Shown here in pieces: positions 7,779-17,091 of a DNA stretch of 64,000 nucleotides. A model generated the notes under the pieces. That model searched no databases and was not told the DNA's origin. It was given only the letters and a program-made list of their open reading frames with translations. The stretch spans positions 1,116,001 through 1,180,000 of the forward strand of contig NZ_CP072793.1 of the NCBI RefSeq assembly GCF_017901175.1, read 5' to 3'. The stretch comes from Thiothrix unzii. GTDB lineage: Bacteria; Pseudomonadota; Gammaproteobacteria; Thiotrichales; Thiotrichaceae. The translations under genes and the position numbers were made by a program. Positions within the stretch are counted from its first letter, which is position 1. Every line of letters starts with the position of its first letter.

Positions 7779-9452
7779 TCAACGGCGCGAAGAATAATTG
7801 GGGTAAGCATCCTGATCCACCATCAGTTCAATCAAATTAATGCCTTGGTGAAAATCAGCTAATTCAAACACCCGCTGGCAATCGGCATCGCTGGCAATTT
7901 TAAAATGGTTAATCCCAAACGATTTTGCCAGCAGCGCGTAATCCGGGTTTTGAAAATCGCAATCGAGAAAACGCTGTTCATATTGCTGGTGCTGGTTTTT
8001 ACGGATTAAACCCAAAGTCTGGTTATTGAACATAATAATCGTCAGCGGAATCTGGTAATTCACTGCCGTCATGATTTCCATGCAGCACATTTGAAAACCG
8101 CCATCGCCAAGAATCGCAAACATTGGCTTTTTCAACGCAAAGCGTGCGCCAATCGCCGCAGGAATCGCGTGACCTAATGACGATACCCCGGTATTCGGCA
8201 CAAACAAATCATCCGCTTTCACCCGATAAAGGTTTTGCGCGAAAATAATATTGTCATCGACCAATACAATGCCTTCGTCAAAATGCTGTTCCAGACGCGC
8301 AAACAGGGTTTTCACCAGCGCGAATTTATCCCCGAAAATCACCATGTCATGCACAATGTTTTGCTGATCAATATGGCGTTTGAAAGCAGCAATATCAGGG
8401 CGCGGTTTCGGCTCAAGCCCTTGCGGAACACAACAGGCATTCATGGATTTGAGGAAATCACCAAGGTCAGATTGGATGGCTAAATCGGCTTTGAATACCT
8501 TTTCCAATTGCGCCACATTGCGGTCAACCTGAATGATTTTGCTGGGGTTTAATACGCCCTGTTTCCACACATAGCTGGTGCGCTCGTTAAAGCCCGCCCC
8601 CAGCAAAATAATCAGGTCGGCTTCTTCCATGAAATAGTGCATGGCGTGACCGCTGGAGGTGACCCCCAGACTGCCTAAAGACAGTTCGGAACGTTCGTCA
8701 ATAGCACCCTTGCCCTTCAAACTGGTGGCAACCGGAATATTGAGGTGGTCACTGAACCGACGCAATTCGGCACGCGCTTGCGCCGATTGCAGGCAACCGT
8801 AACCCGCAAGAATCACCGGACGTTGCGCTTGGCGGATCATTTCGGCGCATTGTTCCAACAGTTGCGGGGCAATTTGCAGCTTGGGTAACGGTTTCAGCGT
8901 AGGCAATTTGTCCAGAATCGCGACATCGACCAGTTCCTTTTGCACATTGACCGGAATGCTCAATACCACAGGCCCCGGCACGTCGGAAACCAGTTGGCGA
9001 GCGGCCTGATTCAGCACATTGGTGAGGTAATCGGTGCGTTCGATCAGCTTGTGGTAACGGGTCACGCCCGAAAACAGTGCGGTTTGGTCAATGCTGCCAC
9101 CTTCGCCTGAACTTTCCTGCAAACCGCCGCGCCCAAAAATGTGGGTCGGGGCTTCGCCGGTAATCACAATCATCGGCAGCTTGTCGGCGTAGGCGTTGGC
9201 AATGCCAGTAATCAAATTACTCGCACCGGGGCCTGCGGTAGTAATGCAAGCCCCGATACGCCCACTCACGCGGGCATAGCCACCCGCCATGAATGCCGCC
9301 CCCTGCTCATGCTTGACCAACACCGTCTGGATGCTGGAGTCATACAAATCATCATACACCGGCAAAATATGCGCCCCCGGCATCCCGAAAATCGTATCGA
9401 CACCTAGCTGTTGCAGGAATTTGACGATGAGTTGGCTGACTTGTATTTGCAT
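7779..9452 (-). CDS. Thiamine diphosphate-dependent enzyme, acetolactate synthase-like
   Basis: The 557-residue protein has the three domains of the ThDP decarboxylase/synthase family. The N-terminal pyrimidine-binding domain has the catalytic Glu in VKHEQGAAFMAGGYAR; a central domain follows; the C-terminal domain has the metal motif GDGGFQMCCMEIMTAVNYQIPLTIIMFNN. It looks like a catabolic or biosynthetic IlvB relative. The lack of a neighbouring small subunit argues against canonical IlvB. It sits between a mutarotase and a glycosyltransferase on the same strand. Confidence 0.75.
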   Translation of the reverse strand: MQIQVSQLIVKFLQQLGVDTIFGMPGAHILPVYDDLYDSSIQTVLVKHEQGAAFMAGGYARVSGRIGACITTAGPGASNLITGIANAYADKLPMIVITGEAPTHIFGRGGLQESSGEGGSIDQTALFSGVTRYHKLIERTDYLTNVLNQAARQLVSDVPGPVVLSIPVNVQKELVDVAILDKLPTLKPLPKLQIAPQLLEQCAEMIRQAQRPVILAGYGCLQSAQARAELRRFSDHLNIPVATSLKGKGAIDERSELSLGSLGVTSSGHAMHYFMEEADLIILLGAGFNERTSYVWKQGVLNPSKIIQVDRNVAQLEKVFKADLAIQSDLGDFLKSMNACCVPQGLEPKPRPDIAAFKRHIDQQNIVHDMVIFGDKFALVKTLFARLEQHFDEGIVLVDDNIIFAQNLYRVKADDLFVPNTGVSSLGHAIPAAIGARFALKKPMFAILGDGGFQMCCMEIMTAVNYQIPLTIIMFNNQTLGLIRKNQHQQYEQRFLDCDFQNPDYALLAKSFGINHFKIASDADCQRVFELADFHQGINLIELMVDQDAYPNYSSRR

Positions 9453-9461
9453 GAGCGACGC

Positions 9462-10322
9462 TTATACCCCGTATTCTGCTACCAAACGGAATTCCGCACC
9501 TGCCGGAATGCTAACCACATCATCCGCCGCATTCGTCGTTTCGACGCATACGAAACGGGTGTAGTCGTCGTCCTGCAAATCAGCCATGCCCGCCGCGATT
9601 TTTGCCCACGGATTCCACACCACCGCCGTTTTATTGCCGCTGGAAGTAATGCGGATCGTGCGGTTCAACGCGCCATCGACAATCGCCAGTTCCGCCGGAA
9701 CGCCGAGGTAAACGCGGTCAACTTCGCTCGCAATACTGATTGCACCGCCTTGCTGCTTGGTAGCACCGTTGCCGTCTGCGGCTTTGTCGAGGTATTGCGT
9801 ACCTTCCAACCCGGTCACGGTCGTTTGCGCAATATCACCCACTGCAAAATAGGTGTGCATCGCTTGGGTAATCGTGAATGCTGCATCGCCGGTATTGCGT
9901 GTCACCAATGCCAGTTGCAAGGTTTTGCCGACGGTAACTTCCATCGCCAAACGGAACGCATGAGGCCAAATTGCCAAAGTTTCGGGGGAAGATTCCACGC
10001 CCAAAATCACGGTGGTTGAGCCATCCGCATTTTCGCGGGTTTCCCAGTCGCTCCACATGCGGTTACGCATGAAACCGTGAGCGGGGCGGCCTTTGCCTTC
10101 GGGATCTGCGCCGAACCAAGGCCAGCAAATCGGCACGCCGCCTTTGATCGCCTTGCCTTCGGCGTAATAGGCTTTGTCGCTGACAAACAGCACATCCGCC
10201 GCGCCTTTGGGAGTGAAGGACAAGACTTGTCCTGCGTAAACCGAAATTACGGCATCGGCATGGTCGTTGCTAACGTTGATCATCGGCAAGCCACCGTTGC
10301 CTGCTACACGAGTGATTGTCAT
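9462..10322 (-). CDS. D-hexose-6-phosphate mutarotase (YeaD-like)
   Basis: The 286-residue protein is an aldose-1-epimerase-like beta-sandwich. It has the family signatures GGVPICWPWFGADPEGKGRPAHGFMRNRMW and THTYFAVGDIAQTTVTGLEG-like (the catalytic His and downstream Glu of the family are present by pattern). It interconverts alpha and beta anomers of hexose 6-phosphates. It is first of a likely three-gene leftward group. Confidence 0.85.
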   Translation of the reverse strand: MTITRVAGNGGLPMINVSNDHADAVISVYAGQVLSFTPKGAADVLFVSDKAYYAEGKAIKGGVPICWPWFGADPEGKGRPAHGFMRNRMWSDWETRENADGSTTVILGVESSPETLAIWPHAFRLAMEVTVGKTLQLALVTRNTGDAAFTITQAMHTYFAVGDIAQTTVTGLEGTQYLDKAADGNGATKQQGGAISIASEVDRVYLGVPAELAIVDGALNRTIRITSSGNKTAVVWNPWAKIAAGMADLQDDDYTRFVCVETTNAADDVVSIPAGAEFRLVAEYGV

Positions 10323-10372
10323 GGTGCATTTCCTGTTTATGGTTAAAAATCGCCGCCATCATACCGCATCCA

Positions 10373-12022
10373 TCAAGGCAGATGCAGTACCTGATCCATC
10401 GCCTCTAACCCATGCGCACGGTGCGTAATCAGCAACAGGCTTTGCCCGTTACGCGCCACATGCATGAGAATATTCGCCATCACCTGTGTCGCGGTTTCTG
10501 GGTCTAAGCCTTCGGTAGGTTCATCGAGAATCAATAGCCACGCCGGTTTCAGCAAGGCACGCGCAATCGCCACGCGCTTGGCTTGCCCGCCGGACAAACG
10601 CACGCCGGTTTCGCCCACCCACGTTGCATACCCTTCCGGCTGTTGCGTAATAAAATCGTGAATCAGCGCAGTACGACACACCGCTTCCAGTTCCGCATCC
10701 GTCGCATCACGCTTTGCCAGCAACAAGTTTTCGCGCAAGGTAGTGTTAAACAAATGCGTTTGCTGCGGCACGACCGCGATGTGCTGACGCAAAGCTTCGC
10801 CGCTGTATTGGGCGATAGTTTGCCCACCTAATAGCAATTCACCACTGCTCGGCTCACGGAAACGTAGCAGCAAACTGGTCAAGGTGCTTTTGCCCGCCCC
10901 CGTTACGCCGACGATGGCGAGCTTGTGGCCTTGCGGGAAATCCAACGTCAAACCATCCAACACCGCATCACCCTGCAACTGATAACGAAACCCCACGTCC
11001 CGCAACGCAAAATCTAAACGTTCAGGCACAGGCAGCGGATTCGCTGGTTCTGTCACCGCCGCAGCTTGATCCGCAAGACTGAAAATACGCCGCGCCGCCG
11101 CCAAGGTTTCCCCCAAGGACTGGAATGCCAACGGCAAGGGCAATACCGCTTCAAAACTTGCCAGCGCAAACAGTGCCAACATCGCCAATTCCGGCGGCGC
11201 TATCGCATGATCACGCACCAACGGAATTGCCAGCACCAACATGCCCCACATTGCCAGATTCGCACACAACCCCAACGCGCCTTGCGCCACACCATTCAAG
11301 CGGCTCAAGGTTTGCTGTTGCGCCGCCAAGGTTTGCGACAACTGCTGAACGTGCGCGGCATGAGCATCCGCCGCGCCATACACCAGCAATTCACCCATGC
11401 CCTGCAAATCGTTAACCAAAGCCGAGCGCAATTGCGCGGCCGTTTCCACCGATTGTTGCCCTGCTTCATGCCCCAAACGGTTCATCAACCACGGGATCAA
11501 CACGCCCGCCACCAACAACAAGCTCAACTCCAGCAACGCCAACAATGGGTGATAAAACAGCAACGCCACCACGAAGACCAGCGTCGCCAACGCCGCCACC
11601 ACCACCGGCACTAACAGGCGCAAGTACACATTATTCAGCGTATCAATGTCGGCACGGATGCGGCTCAATACATCGCCACTGCGGTACTGCTCCAACACCG
11701 CCGGAGCCAGCGGCTCGATGCGCTCGTAAAACCACACCCGTAATTCCGCCAACATGCGGAACGTGGCTTCGTGTGTGACCAAACGTTCGCCATAACGCCC
11801 CGATGTGCGCACAATCGCTGCCAGCCGAATCAACGCCGCCGGAGTGAAATAGTTCATCGACACACCCGCGACACCTGCCATTGCCATCGCGGTAATGAAC
11901 CAGCCCGACACCGCCATCAGCCCCACATTCGCCAGCAAGGTGATAAATGACAAGCCCATGCCCAACGCAGCCCAGTTCCAATACGGCTTGAACAGGCGCA
12001 ATAATCGCAGTAAATCGTTCAT
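10373..12022 (-). CDS. cydC: CydC, ABC exporter subunit for cytochrome bd assembly
   Basis: The 549-residue half-transporter has six N-terminal membrane segments and a C-terminal ATPase domain: Walker A GVTGAGKST, signature LSGGQAKRVAIARALL, Walker B LLILDEPTEGLD. CydDC exports glutathione/cysteine and is needed for cytochrome bd maturation. It overlaps cydD by four bases. Confidence 0.9.
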   Translation of the reverse strand: MNDLLRLLRLFKPYWNWAALGMGLSFITLLANVGLMAVSGWFITAMAMAGVAGVSMNYFTPAALIRLAAIVRTSGRYGERLVTHEATFRMLAELRVWFYERIEPLAPAVLEQYRSGDVLSRIRADIDTLNNVYLRLLVPVVVAALATLVFVVALLFYHPLLALLELSLLLVAGVLIPWLMNRLGHEAGQQSVETAAQLRSALVNDLQGMGELLVYGAADAHAAHVQQLSQTLAAQQQTLSRLNGVAQGALGLCANLAMWGMLVLAIPLVRDHAIAPPELAMLALFALASFEAVLPLPLAFQSLGETLAAARRIFSLADQAAAVTEPANPLPVPERLDFALRDVGFRYQLQGDAVLDGLTLDFPQGHKLAIVGVTGAGKSTLTSLLLRFREPSSGELLLGGQTIAQYSGEALRQHIAVVPQQTHLFNTTLRENLLLAKRDATDAELEAVCRTALIHDFITQQPEGYATWVGETGVRLSGGQAKRVAIARALLKPAWLLILDEPTEGLDPETATQVMANILMHVARNGQSLLLITHRAHGLEAMDQVLHLP

Positions 12023-13812
12023 GCCTCACCCCCATAAGCGGCTTGCATTTGCTGGTAGAGCGGGGAACTGACCAGCAATTCGGCGTGCGTTCCGATCACG
12101 CTCACCTGTCCCTGATCCAGCACCACAATTCGGTCGGCGGTTTGCACGGTGCGCAAACGGTGCGCAATCATTACCAGCGTGCGCCCTCGCGCCAAACTCT
12201 CGACTCCGGCTTGCACCAAGGTTTCGCTGGCACGATCAAGGTTGGCGGTAGCTTCGTCGAGGATCACCAGCGGCGCGTCCTTGAGGAATGCCCGTGCCAG
12301 TGCGATGCGTTGTACTTGTCCACCGGAAAGCCCCTGTCCCGCTTCGCCAATCAATGTGTCGTAACCTTGCGGCAATTTGACGATGAATTCAGCAGCATAG
12401 GCTTGTTCGGCAGCGGCTTGCACTTGTTCCAGCGTTGCAGTGGGGTTGCCGAGGCGGATATTGTCGGCAACCGTGCCGGGGAACAGTTGCGGCTTTTGCG
12501 GCAGCCATGCCAGTTGCTTGCGCCATACATCGGGAGCAATATCGGTTAGCGGCGTAGTGCCGATGAGGATTTGCCCGCTTTGGGGTTGCAGGAAACCCAT
12601 TAGCAGGTTGATTAACGTGGTTTTGCCAGCACCGCTTGCGCCGACGATGGCTAGGGTTTCGTTGGGGTGGATTTCCAGCGAGAGATTGCTTAGGGCGGTT
12701 CTAGCGTCGGGGTAGGTGAAGGAAAGGTTTTGAAGAGAAATCCCCCCTAGCCCCCCTTTTTCAAAGGGGGGAATCAGGAAAGTAGCACATCCAGCCTCCC
12801 CCTTTGAAAAAGGGGGATTGAGGGGGATTTTCTCTTCTAGCATCCCCACCATCTTCTCCGCCGCCCCAATCGCTGCCATCCGCGCATGATACTGCGTCCC
12901 CATATTGCGCAGCGGCAGGTAAAATTCGGGTGCAAGCAGCAGTACAAAGAAGCCGTACAGAAAATCCATTTCGCCCCAGAACAGGCGGAAGCCGATCAAC
13001 ACCGCAATAATGGCAATGCTAACCGTGCCAAAAAATTCCAGCACAAACGAGGACAGAAACGCGACCCGCAATACCGACATAGTGCTTTGACGGTATTGGT
13101 CAGAAATTTGCGCCACCACTTGCGCTTCGCGGCGGCTGGCATTGAACAGTTTCAGGGTAGTTAAACCTTGAATTACGTCGAGAAAATGCGCACTCATCCG
13201 CGCCAGTTGTTGCCATTGCTGCTGGTTGCGCTTTTCCGTGCCTTTGCCGATCAGAATCATGAACACCGGAATCAGCGGGGCTGTCACCAGCATTACCACC
13301 GCCGAGAGCCAATCATTGGCAAGCACGAACACCAATATCGCCAGCGGCACGAGTGCCATCAGCGACATCGCGGGAATGTAGCGGGCGTAATAGGCTTCGA
13401 GTGCCTCCACGCCATCGCTGAGGGTATTGAGCAAATCGCCACTGCGCTCACCCGTCAGCCATGCGGGGCCGAGTTGCTGCACTTTTTGGTAAAGCTGGGT
13501 GCGGATGGCGAGTTTGACCTGCACAGCAGCATGAAACGCGGCTTGTTCGGATGCCCACGCCAAGCCTGCCCGCAGCAGAAATAATGCCAGCAAGCCCCAC
13601 AAACTGGGCATGACATCCACCAAAGCAGCTTCAGCAAACACCACGGCATTTACCACGTTTGCCAGCAACCATGCCTGCACGATCAGCAACAAACCGGAAG
13701 TAAGACCAATCGCAACAGCGGCTTTCAGCCAGAAACCGGAATGGGTTTTCCAGCCTTTCAGCGCGGCGAGGATTTCAGGAGAGGGTTTATGGGGTTTGGG
13801 TTGTTGGCTCAT
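12019..13812 (-). CDS. cydD: CydD, ABC exporter subunit for cytochrome bd assembly
   Basis: The 597-residue partner of CydC has membrane helices up to about residue 320 and a C-terminal ATPase (Walker A GASGAGKTT, signature LSGGQVQRIALARAFL, Walker B LVILDEATANLD). Residues about 328-358 (IPLNPPFSKGEAGC... to ...PPFEKGGLGGI) are a translated repeat inserted between the membrane and ATPase domains. Start MSQQPKPHKP at 13812 was preferred over an upstream ATG without a ribosome site. Confidence 0.9.
   Translation of the reverse strand: MSQQPKPHKPSPEILAALKGWKTHSGFWLKAAVAIGLTSGLLLIVQAWLLANVVNAVVFAEAALVDVMPSLWGLLALFLLRAGLAWASEQAAFHAAVQVKLAIRTQLYQKVQQLGPAWLTGERSGDLLNTLSDGVEALEAYYARYIPAMSLMALVPLAILVFVLANDWLSAVVMLVTAPLIPVFMILIGKGTEKRNQQQWQQLARMSAHFLDVIQGLTTLKLFNASRREAQVVAQISDQYRQSTMSVLRVAFLSSFVLEFFGTVSIAIIAVLIGFRLFWGEMDFLYGFFVLLLAPEFYLPLRNMGTQYHARMAAIGAAEKMVGMLEEKIPLNPPFSKGEAGCATFLIPPFEKGGLGGISLQNLSFTYPDARTALSNLSLEIHPNETLAIVGASGAGKTTLINLLMGFLQPQSGQILIGTTPLTDIAPDVWRKQLAWLPQKPQLFPGTVADNIRLGNPTATLEQVQAAAEQAYAAEFIVKLPQGYDTLIGEAGQGLSGGQVQRIALARAFLKDAPLVILDEATANLDRASETLVQAGVESLARGRTLVMIAHRLRTVQTADRIVVLDQGQVSVIGTHAELLVSSPLYQQMQAAYGGEA
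12739..12829. repeat. Imperfect inverted repeat translated in frame within cydD
   Basis: Two arms of about 33 bases, each built from runs such as CCCCCTTTGAAAAAGGGGG, face each other around a 24-base centre. The insert keeps the frame and encodes a PPF-x-KG-x-x-G repeat on both arms. This type of G/C-run palindrome with the NPPF-KGG reading is, from memory, a recurrent repeat family in cyanobacteria and some proteobacteria. Confidence 0.8.
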
Positions 13813-13899
13813 CGCTTTCCGGTTGACATCCGACGTGTTGAATTGCATTCTGCTGAATAAAAATAAGCGAACACTTTGGAAAAGGATACCCCATCGCGG

Positions 13900-14586
13900 A
13901 TGCGTCTGGATACTACCTACACCGTCAATACCCCAGAAGGCATTGCACTCACGCTTTCTCCGGCAAGCCCGATACCGCGTTTACTGGCGTGGTTGCTTGA
14001 TCTGCTGTTACGTAGCGGCATTAGTTTGGCATTGCTGTTGTTATTAGCCAGCCTTGGTAAATTGGGGCTGGGCATAGCGATGATCCTGATTTTTCTGCTG
14101 GAATGGTTTTATCCGGTGTATTTTGAGCTGCGCCATCGCGGGCAAACACCGGGGAAAAAAGTACTGAATCTTTACGTGACGCACACCGATGCCAGCCCGA
14201 TTACGCCCGCTGGTTCATTAGTGCGCAATCTGTTGCGGGTGGTGGATTTCCTGCCTTTTTTATACGGATTTGGGTTAATCAGCATGATGCTCAACCGGCG
14301 GTTCCAACGCTTGGGGGATTTAGCCGCGAATACCGTGGTGCTGCATTGTCACGCGCCTCACGTACCGGAAATACCGCTGGATGCGGCAAGCATACGCCCG
14401 GATGTGCGCCTGACCTTGGCGGAACAACAGGCGATTTTGCTATTTGCGCAACGCAGCGCAACACTTGCACCCGCGCGGTTAGAGGAATTAGCACGCATGA
14501 CTGGGGCATTAGTGCCGCCACACCAAAATGCGACCCAATGGTTACAAGGTATCGCCGTGTGGTTAGGTGGAGGGAGTAAAGCGTGA
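13900..14586 (+). CDS. RDD-family membrane protein
   Basis: About 228 residues. After a short N-terminal strand-rich leader (TTYTVNTPEGIALTLSPASPIPRLLAWLLDLLLR) come RDD-type membrane helices containing HRGQTPGKKVLNLYV and LVRNLLRVVDFLP. It heads a six-gene operon with SpoIIM, DUF4129, DUF4350, MoxR and DUF58 proteins, an arrangement often seen with MoxR ATPases. A TTG start eight codons upstream is possible, but the ATG has a better preceding AAGGA. Confidence 0.8.
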   Translation: MRLDTTYTVNTPEGIALTLSPASPIPRLLAWLLDLLLRSGISLALLLLLASLGKLGLGIAMILIFLLEWFYPVYFELRHRGQTPGKKVLNLYVTHTDASPITPAGSLVRNLLRVVDFLPFLYGFGLISMMLNRRFQRLGDLAANTVVLHCHAPHVPEIPLDAASIRPDVRLTLAEQQAILLFAQRSATLAPARLEELARMTGALVPPHQNATQWLQGIAVWLGGGSKA

Positions 14587-15578
14587 AACAAGATCAGTTT
14601 ATTGCGCATTACCAGCCGCTGTGGACGGCCTTTAGCGCGTGGTTGGATTACCAGCAATTCAGTAAAAAGCAGCGGATAAAACAGGCGTTAAGCGAACCGG
14701 CGTTGGATTTTCCGCGCACTTATCGCCAGATTTGCCACCACCTCGCGTTGGCGCAATCGCGGATGTACAGCCCCTTATTGATTGGGCAGCTCAATGATTT
14801 GGTGATCCGGGGGCATAACCAGTTATACGGCGCACGTTTGCATTTTTTACACCGGATGGCGACGTTTTATTTGCGGGATTTGCCGCAATTGGTGCGTAGC
14901 TGTTATCGCAGTTTATTGTTGTCGGGATTGCTGTTTTTCGGCAGCTTTTTTGCGATGTTGGTTGCGATTCAAGTAGAGCCAGAGCTGATTTACAGCGTGA
15001 TTAGTGGGGAACAGGTCGCGAATATGGAAACGATGTACGACCCGGCACGCACCACCCGTTTCGGGCGTGAACGCGAGGCGGATAGCGATGTGTTTATGTT
15101 CGGGTTTTATATCCGTAATAATACCGGGATTGGGTTTCAGGTGTTTGCGGGGGGAATGTTATTTGGGTTGGGCAGTTTGTTTTTCTTGTTGTTTAATGGC
15201 TTAACCATCGGTGCGGTAGCGGGGCATTTGACCCAGTTAGGTTACATCGAAACCTTTTGGGGATTCGTGGCGGGACACAGTGCGTTTGAATTAACCGCGA
15301 TTGTGTTATCAGGCGTGGCAGGATTCCAACTGGCGCAGGCGTTAATCATGCCGGGGCGTAAATCGCGCTTGCTGGCATTGCGTGATAATAGCCAGATTGC
15401 AATTCAAATCGTGTACGGCGCGGCGACTTTATTCATTATGGCTGCTTTTGTGGAAGCGTTTTGGTCATCGCAAGTGTGGATTCCGGTGACAGTGAAATAC
15501 ACCATAGGCGTGGTATTGTGGGTGCTGGTCATCGGCTATTTCGCGTTAGTTGGGCGAGGGCGTGCGCGTGCAGCTTAA
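14583..15578 (+). CDS. SpoIIM-like stage II sporulation protein M family membrane protein
   Basis: The 331-residue protein has an N-terminal soluble helical part (KQDQFIAHYQPLWTAFSAWLD...) and about five membrane helices, including GGMLFGLGSLFFLLFNGLTIGAVAGHL and FVAGHSAFELTAIVLSGVAGF. The last motifs are typical of the SpoIIM/DUF95 family. Despite the name, no sporulation is implied. It overlaps the RDD gene by four bases. Confidence 0.8.
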   Translation: MKQDQFIAHYQPLWTAFSAWLDYQQFSKKQRIKQALSEPALDFPRTYRQICHHLALAQSRMYSPLLIGQLNDLVIRGHNQLYGARLHFLHRMATFYLRDLPQLVRSCYRSLLLSGLLFFGSFFAMLVAIQVEPELIYSVISGEQVANMETMYDPARTTRFGREREADSDVFMFGFYIRNNTGIGFQVFAGGMLFGLGSLFFLLFNGLTIGAVAGHLTQLGYIETFWGFVAGHSAFELTAIVLSGVAGFQLAQALIMPGRKSRLLALRDNSQIAIQIVYGAATLFIMAAFVEAFWSSQVWIPVTVKYTIGVVLWVLVIGYFALVGRGRARAA

Positions 15579-17091
15579 CGACATTACCACCCAGATTCGC
15601 CTGCGTTCTACGTGGGAAGCCACCGATTTAGGGCTGGCAATGGTACAGCACAACTGGCGGTTGATTTACCCGATTTGGACATTATTGCTGGTCGGTTTCG
15701 CGCTGGTGGTGTGGTTATTAATGCCCGTGGATTACCTGATTTACGCGCCGATGTTATTGTGGTGGTTTAAACCGGTATTTGATCGGATATTGCTGCTGAT
15801 ATTAAGTCGTCAACTGTTTAATCAACCCGTATCGGCGGCGCAAGTCATGACCGCGCTACCGGCGTTATTGCGTAATAGCGGTTTGCTGAGTGCTTTAACT
15901 TGGCGGCGATTTTCGTTTTCGCGGGGCTTTAATTTACCGATTTGGCAACTGGAACAATTGCGCGGTGAACCCCGCAAACAACGCCAGCATTTATTACACC
16001 AACAAACCCACGGACACGCGGTATGGTTAACTATCGCGTGTGTGCATTTGGAATACGTGGTAATGACAAGCTTATACGCGCTGGTGGTGTGGCTTGACCC
16101 GAATGATTATGCGTGGGAATACCTAACCGGAATATTCACCAATGCATTTGATGATGAGGTGTTGTATTGGGGTGCACTGATTTATTTCGTCGCGTACAGC
16201 GTAAGCGTTTGGCTGATTGAACCGCTGTATGTTGCCGCCAGTTTTAGTCTGTATTTAAATCGCCGCACCCAATTGGAAGCATGGGATATTGAGCTGGCAT
16301 TCCGTAAACTCGGCGAGCGTTTACGCCAACTTGCTCCTTCCGCTTTAGGCTTGCTACTCGCCCTTGTTTGCGGGTTGGCAACAGTAACCCCCATGCCAGT
16401 GTGGGCAACACCCGAAGCTGACACCGAAACCGTCGCAACAACCCGTTTGCAAGGCGATGCGGCACGCGCTCAAATCGAAGCGATTATGCAGCAAGAAGCG
16501 TTTTCCCAAGTACGCAAAGTCAAGCAATGGACAGCCCGCGAAACTGACGATGAAGAACCCGACATTGCCGAGTGGTCAAAATCCTTACAGGCGATTATTG
16601 CCACGGTAATGAAAGCAGTGCTGTGGATTGCGGTGGTGATTCTGGTGGTGTTGGGAATTGCTTACCGCCGTCAATTGCTGGCGTTACTGAAACCGTTACG
16701 CACCAAAACACACACCACCGCGCCGCCGGATATTTTGTTTGGGATGGATATTCGCCCGGAATCATTACCGGATGACATTGCCGCTGCCAGCCAACGCTTG
16801 TGGGAAGATGGGCAACACCGCGCTGCCCTTGGGTTGCTGTATCGCGGCGCGTTAATGCGCTTAACCCGGCACGATGATGTAGCCATACACGATAGCCACA
16901 CTGAAGGCGATATTCTCAATCTCGCCCGACCTGCTTTAAATGCACAACGCCTTGCTTGGTTAAGTGCAGTGACCAGTGCATGGCAGGAAGTGGCTTACGC
17001 GCACCGGATTCCAGCCGATAGTAAGGTTTTACCACTGTTTAGCGGCTGGACGACTTTCAGTGCCGAACCCACAGCGGAGGTAGTCGCATGA
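15568..17091 (+). CDS. DUF4129-type membrane protein of the MoxR operon
   Basis: About 507 residues with membrane helices in the first half, another at about residues 350-370 (AVLWIAVVILVVLGIAYRR), and a C-terminal soluble domain (ASQRLWEDGQHRAALGLLYRGALMRL), the DUF4129 signature. I take the GTG start (MQLNDITTQ) at 15568, overlapping the SpoIIM stop and preceded by GAGGG. Function unknown; context suggests a membrane complex with the MoxR ATPase. Confidence 0.75.
   Translation: MQLNDITTQIRLRSTWEATDLGLAMVQHNWRLIYPIWTLLLVGFALVVWLLMPVDYLIYAPMLLWWFKPVFDRILLLILSRQLFNQPVSAAQVMTALPALLRNSGLLSALTWRRFSFSRGFNLPIWQLEQLRGEPRKQRQHLLHQQTHGHAVWLTIACVHLEYVVMTSLYALVVWLDPNDYAWEYLTGIFTNAFDDEVLYWGALIYFVAYSVSVWLIEPLYVAASFSLYLNRRTQLEAWDIELAFRKLGERLRQLAPSALGLLLALVCGLATVTPMPVWATPEADTETVATTRLQGDAARAQIEAIMQQEAFSQVRKVKQWTARETDDEEPDIAEWSKSLQAIIATVMKAVLWIAVVILVVLGIAYRRQLLALLKPLRTKTHTTAPPDILFGMDIRPESLPDDIAAASQRLWEDGQHRAALGLLYRGALMRLTRHDDVAIHDSHTEGDILNLARPALNAQRLAWLSAVTSAWQEVAYAHRIPADSKVLPLFSGWTTFSAEPTAEVVA

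Noticed and set aside
14291-14521. Antisense frames opposite the RDD gene
   Set aside because: Shadow frames with no domain; the plus-strand RDD gene explains the sequence.
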